This document shows positions 38,896-46,734 of a DNA stretch of 64,000 bases, piece by piece. The stretch comes from Pseudomonadota bacterium (GTDB taxonomy: Bacteria; Bdellovibrionota; UBA1018): the NCBI GenBank assembly GCA_027485695.1, contig JAIXQO010000001.1, positions 124,001 to 188,000 of the forward strand. The letters run 5' to 3'. Positions within the stretch are counted from its first letter, which is position 1; every line of letters begins with the position of its first letter. The notes under the pieces are model-generated. The model was not told where the DNA came from. It saw nothing but the letters and a program-made list of their open reading frames with translations, and did no database searches. A program made the translations under genes and the position numbers.

Positions 38896-39302
38896 ATAAA
38901 ACTAGCCTGAAGAAGTTCAAGAAGCTCTTTGAAAGCGAAAAAGAAAAAATCATCTTCAACGATCGCATCGTTCGCGACGAATTCAGCGTCAACTCGGACG
39001 ATCGTTACGATGAGGTAGATCAAGCGACGGTCGACACCGATCAAGCCATGCGTATGCGTCTTTGCAATCGCGAAACGCTCTACATCAAGAAACTCGACGA
39101 TGCGCTCCGTCGCATCGAAGAAGGAACTTTTGGTGAGTGCGATGAGTGCGGCGAAGACATCGAAATGCGACGCCTCGAAGCGCGCCCGACCGCTACTCTC
39201 TGCGTGAGCTGCAAAGAGGAGCAAGAACGCAAGGAACATGGTTCCTCGCACGGTCGCCTGCATAAGTCACTGGGCGAGACGTTTTCGCGTAAGTACGCTT
39301 AA
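38892..39302 (+). CDS. DksA/TraR-family C4 zinc-finger protein
   Basis: A 136-residue protein with an N-terminal helical coiled-coil (about 1-70) and a C4 zinc finger (FGECDECGEDIEMRRLEARP to LCVSCK). This is the DksA fold, which enters the RNA polymerase secondary channel and works with ppGpp. The acidic residues at the coiled-coil tip (DDRYDEVDQ) are compatible. It is last in the dnaX-recR-mglA operon (4-bp overlap). A paralogue lies at 42148-42555. Confidence 0.92.
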   Translation: MNKTSLKKFKKLFESEKEKIIFNDRIVRDEFSVNSDDRYDEVDQATVDTDQAMRMRLCNRETLYIKKLDDALRRIEEGTFGECDECGEDIEMRRLEARPTATLCVSCKEEQERKEHGSSHGRLHKSLGETFSRKYA

Positions 39303-39315
39303 CGCTTCATTCGCA

Positions 39316-40572
39316 TCAATCGTTTGGAAATACGAGCAGCCCATCTTCGCAGGTGGGCTGTTTTGCTTTCAGGCGTTGATTGAGCTTTTTCGAAAGCTCC
39401 ATTGCGTTGAGGTAGTTTTCTTTCTTTTTACCTGAAAGCGCTCCGCACTCCTCAATGACATAAGGCTCCGTGGCGTACTGGGAATCGATCACCGCACGGA
39501 CGCAAAGCTGCTTCTTGCCTTCGAGCTCACGTCGATACAATCCGCTTTGAATCGTCCAAGGTATCATCTGACGCGAGTCCTTCAATTGCAGAGCGGCTGA
39601 ATAAGTTGATGAGCTTTTGCCCGTGTCGACCCTTCGCTGAATCTCCTCGCTTCTCCACTTCTGATCCTGTTCCTCGCTCCGTTGAACCACGGGATCGACC
39701 ACTTGGAACTCGATATCGTTCGAAATACTTTTGATGCGACTGCGCAATCGCAAGGTCGGCGTCTGACCTTCACCCGAGTCACCTGGCTCTTTGATCTTGA
39801 GCCGCGAATTTATAGCCGCTCCTGGACTGGTTAATTTGCATCCTCTCGGTACGTCGTTCTCGCGAGGAGGGAGAGTGCGACGTTCAAACGCGTCTTCTTG
39901 CTCTAGATCGATCAATGCTGATCGGATGTTTTCGAACTGCGATGAAGGTACCTTCCTTGTGCGAAGGAGCCAGTTTTCCCGATCTCGGCTGTCCAAGAGG
40001 TCGAGTGATTTCGCGAACGGAAAACGGAGATTCGGATCGAACAAATCCGCGATCGCCGTAAAAGGAAAAAGAAACAAGTCGATGACCATGGGGGCAGAAA
40101 CCATGCCGAGCGCGTAAGCACCAAGCTCTTGACCCGTCGTTTCAGGTTGAAGGATGCCGGACCACACACCCCAGCCAATAGCACCACCGATGAGGTTCAC
40201 CGCCACAGTCCATTCTTTGCCATTCACGCGTAGACTATTGCCCGTGTACACTGCGCGAGTCACTTGAAAGGTCCTGCGTTGATGGACATCTTTTGCTAGG
40301 CGATTCAGAATCGCGAACGAGTGGATGAAATCGCGAATCGTTCCGTGCACGAGAAGGTTCGGACCGATCGGTTGGGTATTGCCGTTCTCTCGAGTGAGCT
40401 GAAATTGAACGTAACGTGGATAGCCTGACTCATCGAGATCCGTGGCAACTAAGTGAATTTTCTGATGTGAACGCCTATCCTCGATCCCTTCGCCGATGAT
40501 CCAAGATTTGGCTTGTGCCGAACCGATCACCAGTAAGCTGAGCAGAAAATATCGCGAGTTTTTCAGGATCAT
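39316..40572 (-). CDS. Exported hypothetical protein, paralogue B
   Basis: A 418-residue protein with a signal peptide (cleavage probably after AQA). It shares family landmarks with the upstream gene's product: GEGIEDRRSHQKIHLVATDL, GPNLLVHG, HQRRTFQVTRA, VNLIGGAIG and the RFPFAKSLDLLDSRDRENWLLRT region. One or two hydrophobic stretches (about 125-180) could be a hairpin in or on a membrane. The C-terminal domain has Cys residues that may pair. No known family. The stop lies 13 bp from the dksA-like stop on the other strand. Confidence 0.75.
   Translation of the reverse strand: MILKNSRYFLLSLLVIGSAQAKSWIIGEGIEDRRSHQKIHLVATDLDESGYPRYVQFQLTRENGNTQPIGPNLLVHGTIRDFIHSFAILNRLAKDVHQRRTFQVTRAVYTGNSLRVNGKEWTVAVNLIGGAIGWGVWSGILQPETTGQELGAYALGMVSAPMVIDLFLFPFTAIADLFDPNLRFPFAKSLDLLDSRDRENWLLRTRKVPSSQFENIRSALIDLEQEDAFERRTLPPRENDVPRGCKLTSPGAAINSRLKIKEPGDSGEGQTPTLRLRSRIKSISNDIEFQVVDPVVQRSEEQDQKWRSEEIQRRVDTGKSSSTYSAALQLKDSRQMIPWTIQSGLYRRELEGKKQLCVRAVIDSQYATEPYVIEECGALSGKKKENYLNAMELSKKLNQRLKAKQPTCEDGLLVFPND
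39336..39364 (+). terminator. Terminator of the dnaX-recR-mglA-dksA operon, inside the opposing gene
   Basis: CAGCCCATC pairs with GGTGGGCTG around a short loop, followed by TTTTGCTTTC on the plus strand. It lies 34 bp after the dksA-like stop and within the antisense 3' coding end of the minus-strand paralogue. Confidence 0.75.
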
Positions 40573-41750
40573 CGCGAAACCCCAAACTCTAATAAGCCGT
40601 CTACGCAGATTGGTCGCTTCAGACGATTTGAGAACCCATTGATCAAGCCACGGGTGATTTCGTAATTCTTGATCCGTTTACGTCCGAGCTCTCGGCACTC
40701 TTCATGGATATGCGGCGCCATGGCGTAAGGTGAATCGTAGACGACGCGGACGCAGACATTCGACTTGCCGGCGTTCGATTGACCGAAGATTCCAGCGGAG
40801 ACTTTCCACGGAATGACCTCATTGGATTTGCGTGGATTCAGGTAATCATTCGGTCCCAACTGATAACGTGCATGACTACTGATCTCGTTCGAGCGACTTC
40901 GCGCACGCTCCATGTCAGTGTTCCCAGTCTCCACTTGGTAGCGGGGATACTGAAGGGGTAGACGGACATCAAAAGAAACCTTGTCCCACTGGATATTGCA
41001 CTGACGTGGTTCGGTCGACGTTCGCTCCGGCATCGACTTGCGCTCGAACGCTGGTTCTGTCTGCAAGTTGGAGAGGTGCTCCAGGAAATTACTGAACTGT
41101 TTTCCAGAGATTTTTTCAGTTCTGATTAACCAGTTTTCTCGGTTCGTCGCATCCAGCGGTTCCAGGTCATCCGCAAATGGAAATTTGAGACTAGAATCAA
41201 ATGCGTCCGCGATGAGTGTGTAGGGTAACATCACGATATCCAGCATGAGCGGTGCCGCAAGCATTCCACCGAGGTAGGCGCCGACCGCGGCCCCGGTGGA
41301 CTTAGGTTGGATGATTTCGTTGGCAACTTTGATCCCGACCGCACCACCGATAAAATTAACGGCCAATTCCCATTCATTTCCACCCACTCGCACGTTGTTG
41401 CGAGAATAAATCGCACGGGTTACCTGGAACTTGCGCCGTTGGTGAGGATCTTTGGTCATGTGATGGTAGATCGCAAACGACCGAATGAAATGGGAGAGTT
41501 CACCATGCACGAGAAGACTCGGTCCCATGCGATTCGTTTCGCCGTCGGCATCTGTATATTGAAACTGAACGTAGAGTGGTTTTCCGTTCGAGTCGAAATC
41601 CGTAGCGACCAGGTGGATTTTTTCTCCCGTTGATCGGCTCTCGATGCCTGCTCCCAGGATCATTGGATTTTGCGCGGATGCGGATGAAACTGAGAAGAGC
41701 GCAAAAACGGCTGCAAAGCGGTAGATCGCATGCGGAATGGTGATCGACAT
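40569..41750 (-). CDS. Exported hypothetical protein, paralogue A
   Basis: A 393-residue protein with a signal peptide (cleavage after ASA near residue 26). It is homologous end to end with the downstream gene: GAGIESRSTGEKIHLVATDF, GPSLLVHG, HQRRKFQVTRA, VNFIGGAVG and KFPFADDLEPLDATNRENWLIRT. The two genes overlap by 4 bp (ATGA), so they are a tandem, translationally coupled duplication. Function unknown. The strongly conserved N-terminal 230 residues against a diverged C-terminus suggest a shared scaffold with differing partners. Confidence 0.78.
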   Translation of the reverse strand: MSITIPHAIYRFAAVFALFSVSSASAQNPMILGAGIESRSTGEKIHLVATDFDSNGKPLYVQFQYTDADGETNRMGPSLLVHGELSHFIRSFAIYHHMTKDPHQRRKFQVTRAIYSRNNVRVGGNEWELAVNFIGGAVGIKVANEIIQPKSTGAAVGAYLGGMLAAPLMLDIVMLPYTLIADAFDSSLKFPFADDLEPLDATNRENWLIRTEKISGKQFSNFLEHLSNLQTEPAFERKSMPERTSTEPRQCNIQWDKVSFDVRLPLQYPRYQVETGNTDMERARSRSNEISSHARYQLGPNDYLNPRKSNEVIPWKVSAGIFGQSNAGKSNVCVRVVYDSPYAMAPHIHEECRELGRKRIKNYEITRGLINGFSNRLKRPICVDGLLEFGVSR

Positions 41751-41781
41751 AGCATCGCATCATACACAGAGACCGTGGATC

Positions 41782-42135
41782 ATGCGACACCCCGACCACA
41801 TTCCTTGTAGACAGGTGGCCACGTTCTACGTTGATGACCGTGAGTCGGCCGAAATAAACGCGCCAGAAGAGTCGTCCCTTACCCTTCTGGCGCGCCTTGG
41901 AGATGGCGAACTGTTCCTGACCCAGGAGTCACCCTATTACACCTGGGCAGCTCGAGTTCGCTCTTTAGAGCGCGATGCAATCGTGGAGAGAATCCCAACG
42001 TCCCAAAGCCGGAATCCTGCGAGAGACACGCGCTACCAATCACGTCCATTCTTGGACTTGTTTTTCACATCCATGTGGGTCGCTCATTCATCCATGAGAG
42101 AGACGACCAAGGGGGAGTGCGGTTCTATTTCTTAG
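41782..42135 (+). CDS. Hypothetical protein, possible small gene
   Basis: A 117-residue frame with neighbour-like codon choice and a mix of charged and aromatic residues. It has no signal peptide and no recognisable family. It is divergent from the paralogue pair with only about 30 bp between starts, and ends 12 bp before the stop of the second dksA-like gene. An 11-bp inverted repeat lies inside it. Whether it is truly expressed is uncertain. Confidence 0.45.
   Translation: MRHPDHIPCRQVATFYVDDRESAEINAPEESSLTLLARLGDGELFLTQESPYYTWAARVRSLERDAIVERIPTSQSRNPARDTRYQSRPFLDLFFTSMWVAHSSMRETTKGECGSIS
41859..41894. repeat. 11-bp inverted repeat
   Basis: CGCGCCAGAAG and CTTCTGGCGCG form a perfect stem with a 14-base loop inside the possible 117-residue gene. 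On the minus strand TTTATTT follows. It could thus stop transcripts reading through from the dksA-like gene at 42148-42555. Confidence 0.6.
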
Positions 42136-42147
42136 GTCTGGCGGGAG

Positions 42148-42555
42148 TTAGGCGAAGCGGCGAGCGGCCTGGCTCTTGGAGCGGTGACCGTCGATGTGGA
42201 TCTGTTCGCTGCGCTCGCTTGCCGTCTTACAGGCGAAGCAGAGAGTCGTCGTCGGGCGAGCTTCTAAGCGCTTGGCTTCGATCTCTTCCTCGCACGATTC
42301 GCAGTGACCGAACGTACCGTTCTTGATCCGCTCGAGGGCCTCTTCGACTTTGCGGAAGTACATGCCTTCGCGGGCGCGGAGGCGGAGGCGCATTTGTTGT
42401 TCGAGATTGAGAGCGGTGAAATCAACCTCGTCCATCATTTCTTCGGGCATCACGGCGAGTTGCTCGCCGAGTTTGCTCTGAGAAGATAAAAATTTTTCTT
42501 TTTCTTGTTCGAAAAGGGATCTGAAGCGATTGAGGGATTCGTTGTTCTTAAGCAT
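42148..42555 (-). CDS. DksA/TraR-family C4 zinc-finger protein, second copy
   Basis: A 135-residue paralogue of the protein at 38892-39302. It has the same helical N-terminal part (FEQEKEKF), the same acidic EMMDEVDFTALNLEQQMRLR tip region, and the same zinc finger (FGHCESCEEEIEAKRLEARP to LCFACK). The tail is basic (GHRSKSQAARRFA). It would be an RNA-polymerase secondary-channel regulator. It stands alone with its own upstream region; GGAGTCC precedes the start. Confidence 0.92.
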   Translation of the reverse strand: MLKNNESLNRFRSLFEQEKEKFLSSQSKLGEQLAVMPEEMMDEVDFTALNLEQQMRLRLRAREGMYFRKVEEALERIKNGTFGHCESCEEEIEAKRLEARPTTTLCFACKTASERSEQIHIDGHRSKSQAARRFA

Positions 42556-42816
42556 GGGGACTCCTGTTTTGGTTTAGTTATTCCCAAACGGTTCTCAACT
42601 TTGCCTCGCGACCATCCTAGCCATGAGACTTCCACGCACCGGACACTTTCCGTAGTTTTAAGTGCGTAGGTTCTTCAAGCGGGCTCCCGACCATGGGAAC
42701 GTTTCGCAGGAAGAGTTTTTTATTGAGAGAGACCATCCTCGGTCTATGACGTTTGAGAAAGCGACATCCTTGTCTGGTTTGTGTCCTAAGTTACGGGTTC
42801 AACTTTGAGCCGGGGT

Positions 42817-43008
42817 TCATCCGATAGCCTGACACTCAACGAGCGCCAGGTATTCGTAATCGACCGAGTAAAAGCTGTACCGAGCTGTGGGACCAAACAC
42901 AGACCAGAACAGAGAGAGAGACGGGTAGAAGTAAGCAGCGTAAAAGGAGTAGTTCCGTGCGGAGATGCGCGAGAATTTAGATAGGTTATTCATGAGATTC
43001 TTTTTCAT
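42817..43008 (-). CDS. Possible small aromatic-rich protein
   Basis: A 63-residue frame starting at an ATG preceded by AGAAAGGAAA about 13 bases upstream. It is unusually rich in Tyr, Phe and Trp (RNYSFYAAYFYPSLSLFW and YSFYSVDYEY), with a basic start. No family is recognised. An 8-bp stem and a 19-bp palindrome lie in its leader. It could be a small membrane or secreted peptide, a leader peptide, or chance. Confidence is limited. Confidence 0.35.
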   Translation of the reverse strand: MKKNLMNNLSKFSRISARNYSFYAAYFYPSLSLFWSVFGPTARYSFYSVDYEYLALVECQAIG

Positions 43009-43029
43009 GATGTTACCGATTTCCTTTCT

Positions 43030-43046
43030 GAGGGACTCAGTCCCTC
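43030..43046 (-). promoter_or_regulatory. Hairpin in the leader of the 63-residue frame
   Basis: GAGGGACT and AGTCCCTC are perfect complements around one central base, immediately upstream of the ribosome-binding site. As RNA the stem needs a larger loop and would melt its inner pairs. As DNA it is an operator-like palindrome. Confidence 0.4.
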
Positions 43047-43122
43047 CGTTGCTTACACAGACTATTAGAGCACGGGACGTGCCAAGCGTAGAAACACCCG
43101 CAAACGCCGGTTTAAACGCTCC

Positions 43123-43141
43123 ATATTCAATAATTGAATAT
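43123..43141. promoter_or_regulatory. 19-bp A/T-rich palindrome
   Basis: ATATTCAAT-A-ATTGAATAT is perfectly symmetric around the central base. It lies 115 bp before the possible 63-residue gene. It looks like a dimeric repressor site; the regulator is unknown. Confidence 0.45.
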
Positions 43142-43433
43142 CGGATACTCAAATGCCGCAGCGTGGACCGACGGGTTTCGGCATGAGCAGAGCCAATTTT
43201 GGGAAGTTTCGGTAATAATCCGGGGTCAGAAAGATACCGAGCAGTGGCAATGTGGCAACGTGGCAGTCGGGTAATGCATAGGAATAGCGGTAAACGGAGG
43301 ATAGCCGACTACCTGATATGAAAGTAAAATTCGCTACATGAGCGTCGTGAAAATACCTTATTGAATCCTTCTTTGACTCATTCCATGCGCGTTGCCTGGC
43401 TGCCTCTTTGCCCTATTTGCCTGGTAACAATAG

Positions 43434-43470
43434 AAAAAGGCCGGCGAGGATCCATCCTGCCAGCCTTTTT
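43434..43470. terminator. Bidirectional terminator
   Basis: AAAAAGGC-CGGC pairs with GCCAGCCTTTTT, with T-runs on both strands. It follows the minus-strand small secreted-protein gene at 43525-43797. Confidence 0.8.
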
Positions 43471-43524
43471 CCTGAGGTCGCCTTCGATTGAGGGTCAGGC
43501 GAACTTGTATAATCTATTTAAAGC

Positions 43525-43797
43525 TTAAGACGCTTCGATCATCGAAACGCGTGTTTTTGCGCGAGCAGATGAGTGGCTGGTTTTCAATTCTCCAGGACGA
43601 CCCGTCGTTTTGAAGGCTTGCGACTCTTTCTCCGTACGATTCATGCGCTCCACTTTCTTTGCGCGAGATTTCCAGTTCCATTGAACGTTTTTCATCTCCT
43701 GAAGAATATCCTGGCTGTGTGGAGCCGTATTCTGAGCGAGTGCGGACGTAGAACCCAAGACCGTGATAAAAACGAATGCAAAGAATGCAGACTTCAT
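43525..43797 (-). CDS. Small secreted protein
   Basis: A 90-residue protein with a textbook signal peptide (MKSAFFAFVFITVLG, cleavage after ALA at about residue 21). The mature part of about 68 residues is basic and polar, with no cysteines. AAAGGAATC precedes the ATG and a terminator follows, so it is a monocistronic gene. Family unknown. Confidence 0.7.
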   Translation of the reverse strand: MKSAFFAFVFITVLGSTSALAQNTAPHSQDILQEMKNVQWNWKSRAKKVERMNRTEKESQAFKTTGRPGELKTSHSSARAKTRVSMIEAS

Positions 43798-43967
43798 GTG
43801 CGATTCCTTTCCCCGAGTTACGAATTGACCTCACCCCTAGGTAATGCAACTCGAGGTCCAAGTTGTGGAACCGAAAATCCCCAATCATTTCGTGAAGACT
43901 ACTGTATAGAAACTCGACAGCTGTCAAAGCCGGATTCATTCGACACACTGAAAGCGCTCCAATAGCA

Positions 43968-44000
43968 AAGGCCCAGCAGCTGATCGAGCTACTGGGCCTT
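43968..44000. terminator. Hairpin after the subtilisin-like gene
   Basis: AAGGCCCAG pairs with CTGGGCCTT, and the inner bases CAGCTGATCGAGCT can extend the stem. It lies 79 bp downstream of the minus-strand protease stop. The T-run is short. Confidence 0.65.
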
Positions 44001-44078
44001 AGAAGTGAGATCTGTTCAGTGTGTCCGAAATGACCTAGGTGCCAAGCGCCTGAGGTACATTCTCGAACAACCCTACGA

Positions 44079-45443
44079 TTACTGCATCGCCTTGAAGACG
44101 TTCAAACGTCCACCGGTGATCGTCTTGCCAGCGAGGCCGGCAATCGGGTCAACCGTGGAGAGGAGAGCGTCTTTGACTTGCTTGTAGGTGTAGTTCGGGT
44201 GACGTGCCCAAACCAAGGCAGCCGCACCAGCGACGTGAGGGCAAGCCATCGACGTACCGGAAGCAGCACCGTACTCGTTACCTGGAACCGTGCTCATGAT
44301 TTTCACGCCAGGAGCTGCGAGGTGAACGGTCTTTTTGCCGTAGTTCGAGAAATAAGCGAGTTTGTCCGTGTTGTCAGTAGCGGCAACCGAGATCAAGTTC
44401 TCGTTATTGAAAGCGGCTGGGTAAGAAGCGCGGGAACCATCGTTGTCCGCGGATTCGTTACCAGCAGCTGCCACGAAGAGAACGTCGCTCTTGCGAGCGC
44501 GTTCAATTGCGTCGAAGAGAGCGGTATTTTCTTCATCGCCTGGTCCACCCCAGCTGTTGCTGAGAATTTTTGCACCGTTTTTGATGGCGAAGTCGATGGC
44601 ACGAATCGCGTCAGACGTCGTTCCGCTGCCTTCTGCAGAGAGGAATTTGAGACCCATGATCGAAACGGATGGAGCGACGCCAGAGACGCCTTTGCCGTTT
44701 TCGCCGTAGGCGCCGACCGTACCGGACGTGTGCGTACCGTGCATGTGATCGTCGAACGGAAGCGCATCGTTGTGAACGAAGTCATAACCGACGATATCGC
44801 CGTGCTCGTTCTTGCCATTGCGCCACATGTTGTTCGAAAGATCTTCGTGGTTGTAATCAACACCCGTGTCGATCACAGCAACGATCGTTCTGCTGCTTCC
44901 GCGGAAGGTTTTCCAAGCCTCGAGAGCGCCGATTTTCTCCATGCCGTAGAGTTCGCCCAGTCTCGGGTCAGCCGCAGGGGCGCCGACAGGAGGAGCTGGC
45001 TGAACATCGGGACGGGTTGGGTTCGGTCCCGGGCCAGGTGAAGGTGCACCACCGCCCCATCCGCCACCGGACGAGGAGCTCAAGCACGAAAAGATGGTCG
45101 TGCATGGGCGGAGTTTGCTCTTCGGAAGAGCGACCGGCTGAATTTTAAGAATATAGTTCGGTTGAGCGTATTCGACCAACGGATCGGTCTGAATACGGGC
45201 CAGAACATCGACCAAACGCGCGTTCGGTGCGAGTTTCAGTTTTTCGAAATTCGGCATCAAGCCTTCAAAACGGTAAACCGAATCAACACCCATCGAATCA
45301 TAGAACGCATTCATCGTGACACGGTCACGGCGGATGCTGGAACGATACTTAACGATGATTTCGTTGGAAACGAAGTCTGCTGCGAAACCTGCGGTGCTCA
45401 TCGTGAGAGCAAGTAATGCGATAGATAACCAGGATTTTTTCAT
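44079..45443 (-). CDS. Secreted subtilisin-like serine protease (S8)
   Basis: A 454-residue pre-pro-protease. Signal peptide (cleavage near residue 21), then an inhibitor-I9-like propeptide (about 25-105, NEIIVKYRSS to AQPNYILKI). A Gly/Pro/Ser-rich linker (about 118-150) precedes the catalytic domain. The triad is Asp in VAVIDTGVDYNHEDL, His in HMHGTHTSGTVG and Ser in GTSMACPHVAGAAAL, with the oxyanion Asn in AAAGNESA. Two Cys near CTTIFSC may form a disulfide. It ends shortly after the catalytic domain with no extra C-terminal module. Such proteases degrade extracellular or prey proteins; the target is unknown. Confidence 0.95.
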   Translation of the reverse strand: MKKSWLSIALLALTMSTAGFAADFVSNEIIVKYRSSIRRDRVTMNAFYDSMGVDSVYRFEGLMPNFEKLKLAPNARLVDVLARIQTDPLVEYAQPNYILKIQPVALPKSKLRPCTTIFSCLSSSSGGGWGGGAPSPGPGPNPTRPDVQPAPPVGAPAADPRLGELYGMEKIGALEAWKTFRGSSRTIVAVIDTGVDYNHEDLSNNMWRNGKNEHGDIVGYDFVHNDALPFDDHMHGTHTSGTVGAYGENGKGVSGVAPSVSIMGLKFLSAEGSGTTSDAIRAIDFAIKNGAKILSNSWGGPGDEENTALFDAIERARKSDVLFVAAAGNESADNDGSRASYPAAFNNENLISVAATDNTDKLAYFSNYGKKTVHLAAPGVKIMSTVPGNEYGAASGTSMACPHVAGAAALVWARHPNYTYKQVKDALLSTVDPIAGLAGKTITGGRLNVFKAMQ

Positions 45444-45783
45444 AAACCCCCCCTTGAAGTAATAGAAGTCTAGGGAAAGAATTTTGAAGCGAAAGCCCCC
45501 GCCAGAAAATAATTGAGTCGTTTACTCGCGCGGTGCGTTTTTCACCAATTCAATGCGTTGCAACTTATTCGTATTTCGTCACACTACAAGATCCTCTCAT
45601 CATCAGAACTACTGAATTTTAATCAGAAATTAATTTGAGTTCCCGATTTAATGACTCTGATCATCATGAAAGTTCCCGTAATCTATGAAGTTCTTATAAA
45701 TCATTACACAGCGGGTGAAAACTTATGCAAGGCGCGTCAGATAATTGACTTATGCATCCCGCTATTTCCTCCGGTATGTACGG
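45444..45783. other. Gene-free A/T-rich gap
   Basis: Upstream region of both the protease (minus) and the DMT-like gene (plus). It should hold both promoters, but none stands out. No repeat or RNA gene was recognised. Confidence 0.4.
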
Positions 45784-46122
45784 ATGATGTGGAAAACCGT
45801 CGTTTTACTCTCGCTCTCGAACCTTTTCATGACGGCCGCCTGGTACGGGCATTTAAAATTCAAAGCGGCACCTCTCCTGATCGCAATTTTGGCAAGCTGG
45901 CTGATCGCGCTGCCTGAATATGCGCTCCAAGTTCCAGCTAACCGGCTGGGTTATATGGATGCCGGGCTCTCTGCCTATCAGCTCAAGATCCTTCAAGAGG
46001 CCATCACCCTCGTTATTTTCATGGGGTTCGCCTGGCTCGTCTTAGGAGAGACGCCGAGTTGGAGACAAGCAGTCGCGTTCGGGCTCATCTTCTGTGCGGT
46101 GATCATTGGGACTAAGAGTTAA
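45784..46122 (+). CDS. DMT-family small membrane protein (DUF486-like)
   Basis: A 112-residue protein with four hydrophobic segments. LSLSNLFMTAAWYGHLKF at the N-terminus and EYALQVPANRLGY in the middle are characteristic of DUF486 proteins, members of the drug/metabolite transporter superfamily. The start is taken at the ATG-ATG of 45784-45789, which matches the family's N-terminus; an upstream TTG is unlikely. Substrate unknown. It converges on the gene at 46138. Confidence 0.85.
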   Translation: MMWKTVVLLSLSNLFMTAAWYGHLKFKAAPLLIAILASWLIALPEYALQVPANRLGYMDAGLSAYQLKILQEAITLVIFMGFAWLVLGETPSWRQAVAFGLIFCAVIIGTKS

Positions 46123-46137
46123 TTTGCTCTCGAGAGC

Positions 46138-46647
46138 TCAACGCGCCTCTGGATCCGTCTTGACTCTTTGAACCAGGGAGATGAACCGTGGATCGTCCCA
46201 GAGGCACTTGAGATCAGTGTCCTGATCCGCATGATTATCTCTCAGTGACCTGCCAGCCAACCTCTTGAGGCGATCACTTCTTTCAAGCGCGTTCCACGCC
46301 TCTTCCTTTTTGCCTAGCAAACAGAGCGCGCATGCAAGGTTGTAGCAACCCCCACCACTTTCACCCGCGCAGGACTTTTGTCCCAATTCTCGTGCTTTTT
46401 CGAAATCAGCCGCGCGTAGGCGATTATTAGACGCGTTCGAGCACCAATCCATGCCACCTTTTTCACAAAACTCGATTTGTAGTGAAAATGCTTCAGCCCA
46501 CTTCTCCTCGGATTCTAAACGAACAACTTTGCTCGCGATCCAAACTTCTCGGGGATTAAAATTGAACAGTGAAAGAATTTGATAGGTGTATTGACCCAAA
46601 GCCAAAACAACAATGATCAGGATACCGCCAATCATTTTTGGCAACAT
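46138..46647 (-). CDS. Membrane-anchored Sel1/TPR-like protein
   Basis: A 169-residue protein with an N-terminal membrane helix (about 5-27), then helical repeats with Cys-rich spacing (FCEKGGMDWCSNAS, GQKSCAGESGGGCYNLACALC). It ends LKCLWDDPRFISLVQRV, a common ending of TPR proteins. The start at 46647 has a near-perfect AGAAGGAGAT before it. The function is probably protein-protein interaction in the periplasm. It starts 28 bp beyond the ftsZ terminator stem, so it is separate from ftsZ or reached by read-through. Confidence 0.75.
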   Translation of the reverse strand: MLPKMIGGILIIVVLALGQYTYQILSLFNFNPREVWIASKVVRLESEEKWAEAFSLQIEFCEKGGMDWCSNASNNRLRAADFEKARELGQKSCAGESGGGCYNLACALCLLGKKEEAWNALERSDRLKRLAGRSLRDNHADQDTDLKCLWDDPRFISLVQRVKTDPEAR

Positions 46648-46674
46648 GATCTCATCTCCTTCTAGAAGAAAAAG

Positions 46675-46709
46675 AAACGGCCCCTCGAATTTCTTCCGAG
46701 AGGCCGTTT
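46675..46709 (-). terminator. ftsZ terminator
   Basis: AAACGGCCCCTCG pairs with CGAGAGGCCGTTT around a short loop. On the minus strand a T-rich stretch (TTTCTTTTTC) follows, just after the ftsZ stop. Confidence 0.85.
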
Positions 46710-46734
46710 TCAAAACGTTCTTTTTTAAATCCGC

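Larger units (their letters stand above)
43009..43524. other. Non-coding stretch with inverted repeats
   Basis: No convincing gene in these 516 bp. It contains an 8-bp stem (43030-43046), a 19-bp A/T-rich palindrome (43123-43141), a cluster of GTGGCA(A) units near 43236-43262, and a matching cluster of TTGCC units near 43392-43424. It ends with a terminator (43434-43470) for the minus-strand small gene. The GTGGCA and TTGCC runs could pair, so a structured RNA is possible but unproven. Confidence 0.35.

Noticed and set aside
43514-43948. A 144-residue minus-strand frame overlapping the small secreted-protein gene
   Set aside because: Different frame of the same strand. The 90-residue gene has a signal peptide, ribosome-binding site and terminator, whereas this frame has none.
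45651-45917. An 88-residue plus-strand frame before and across the DMT-like gene
   Set aside because: Overlaps the DUF486-like gene in another frame and shows no family or ribosome-binding evidence.
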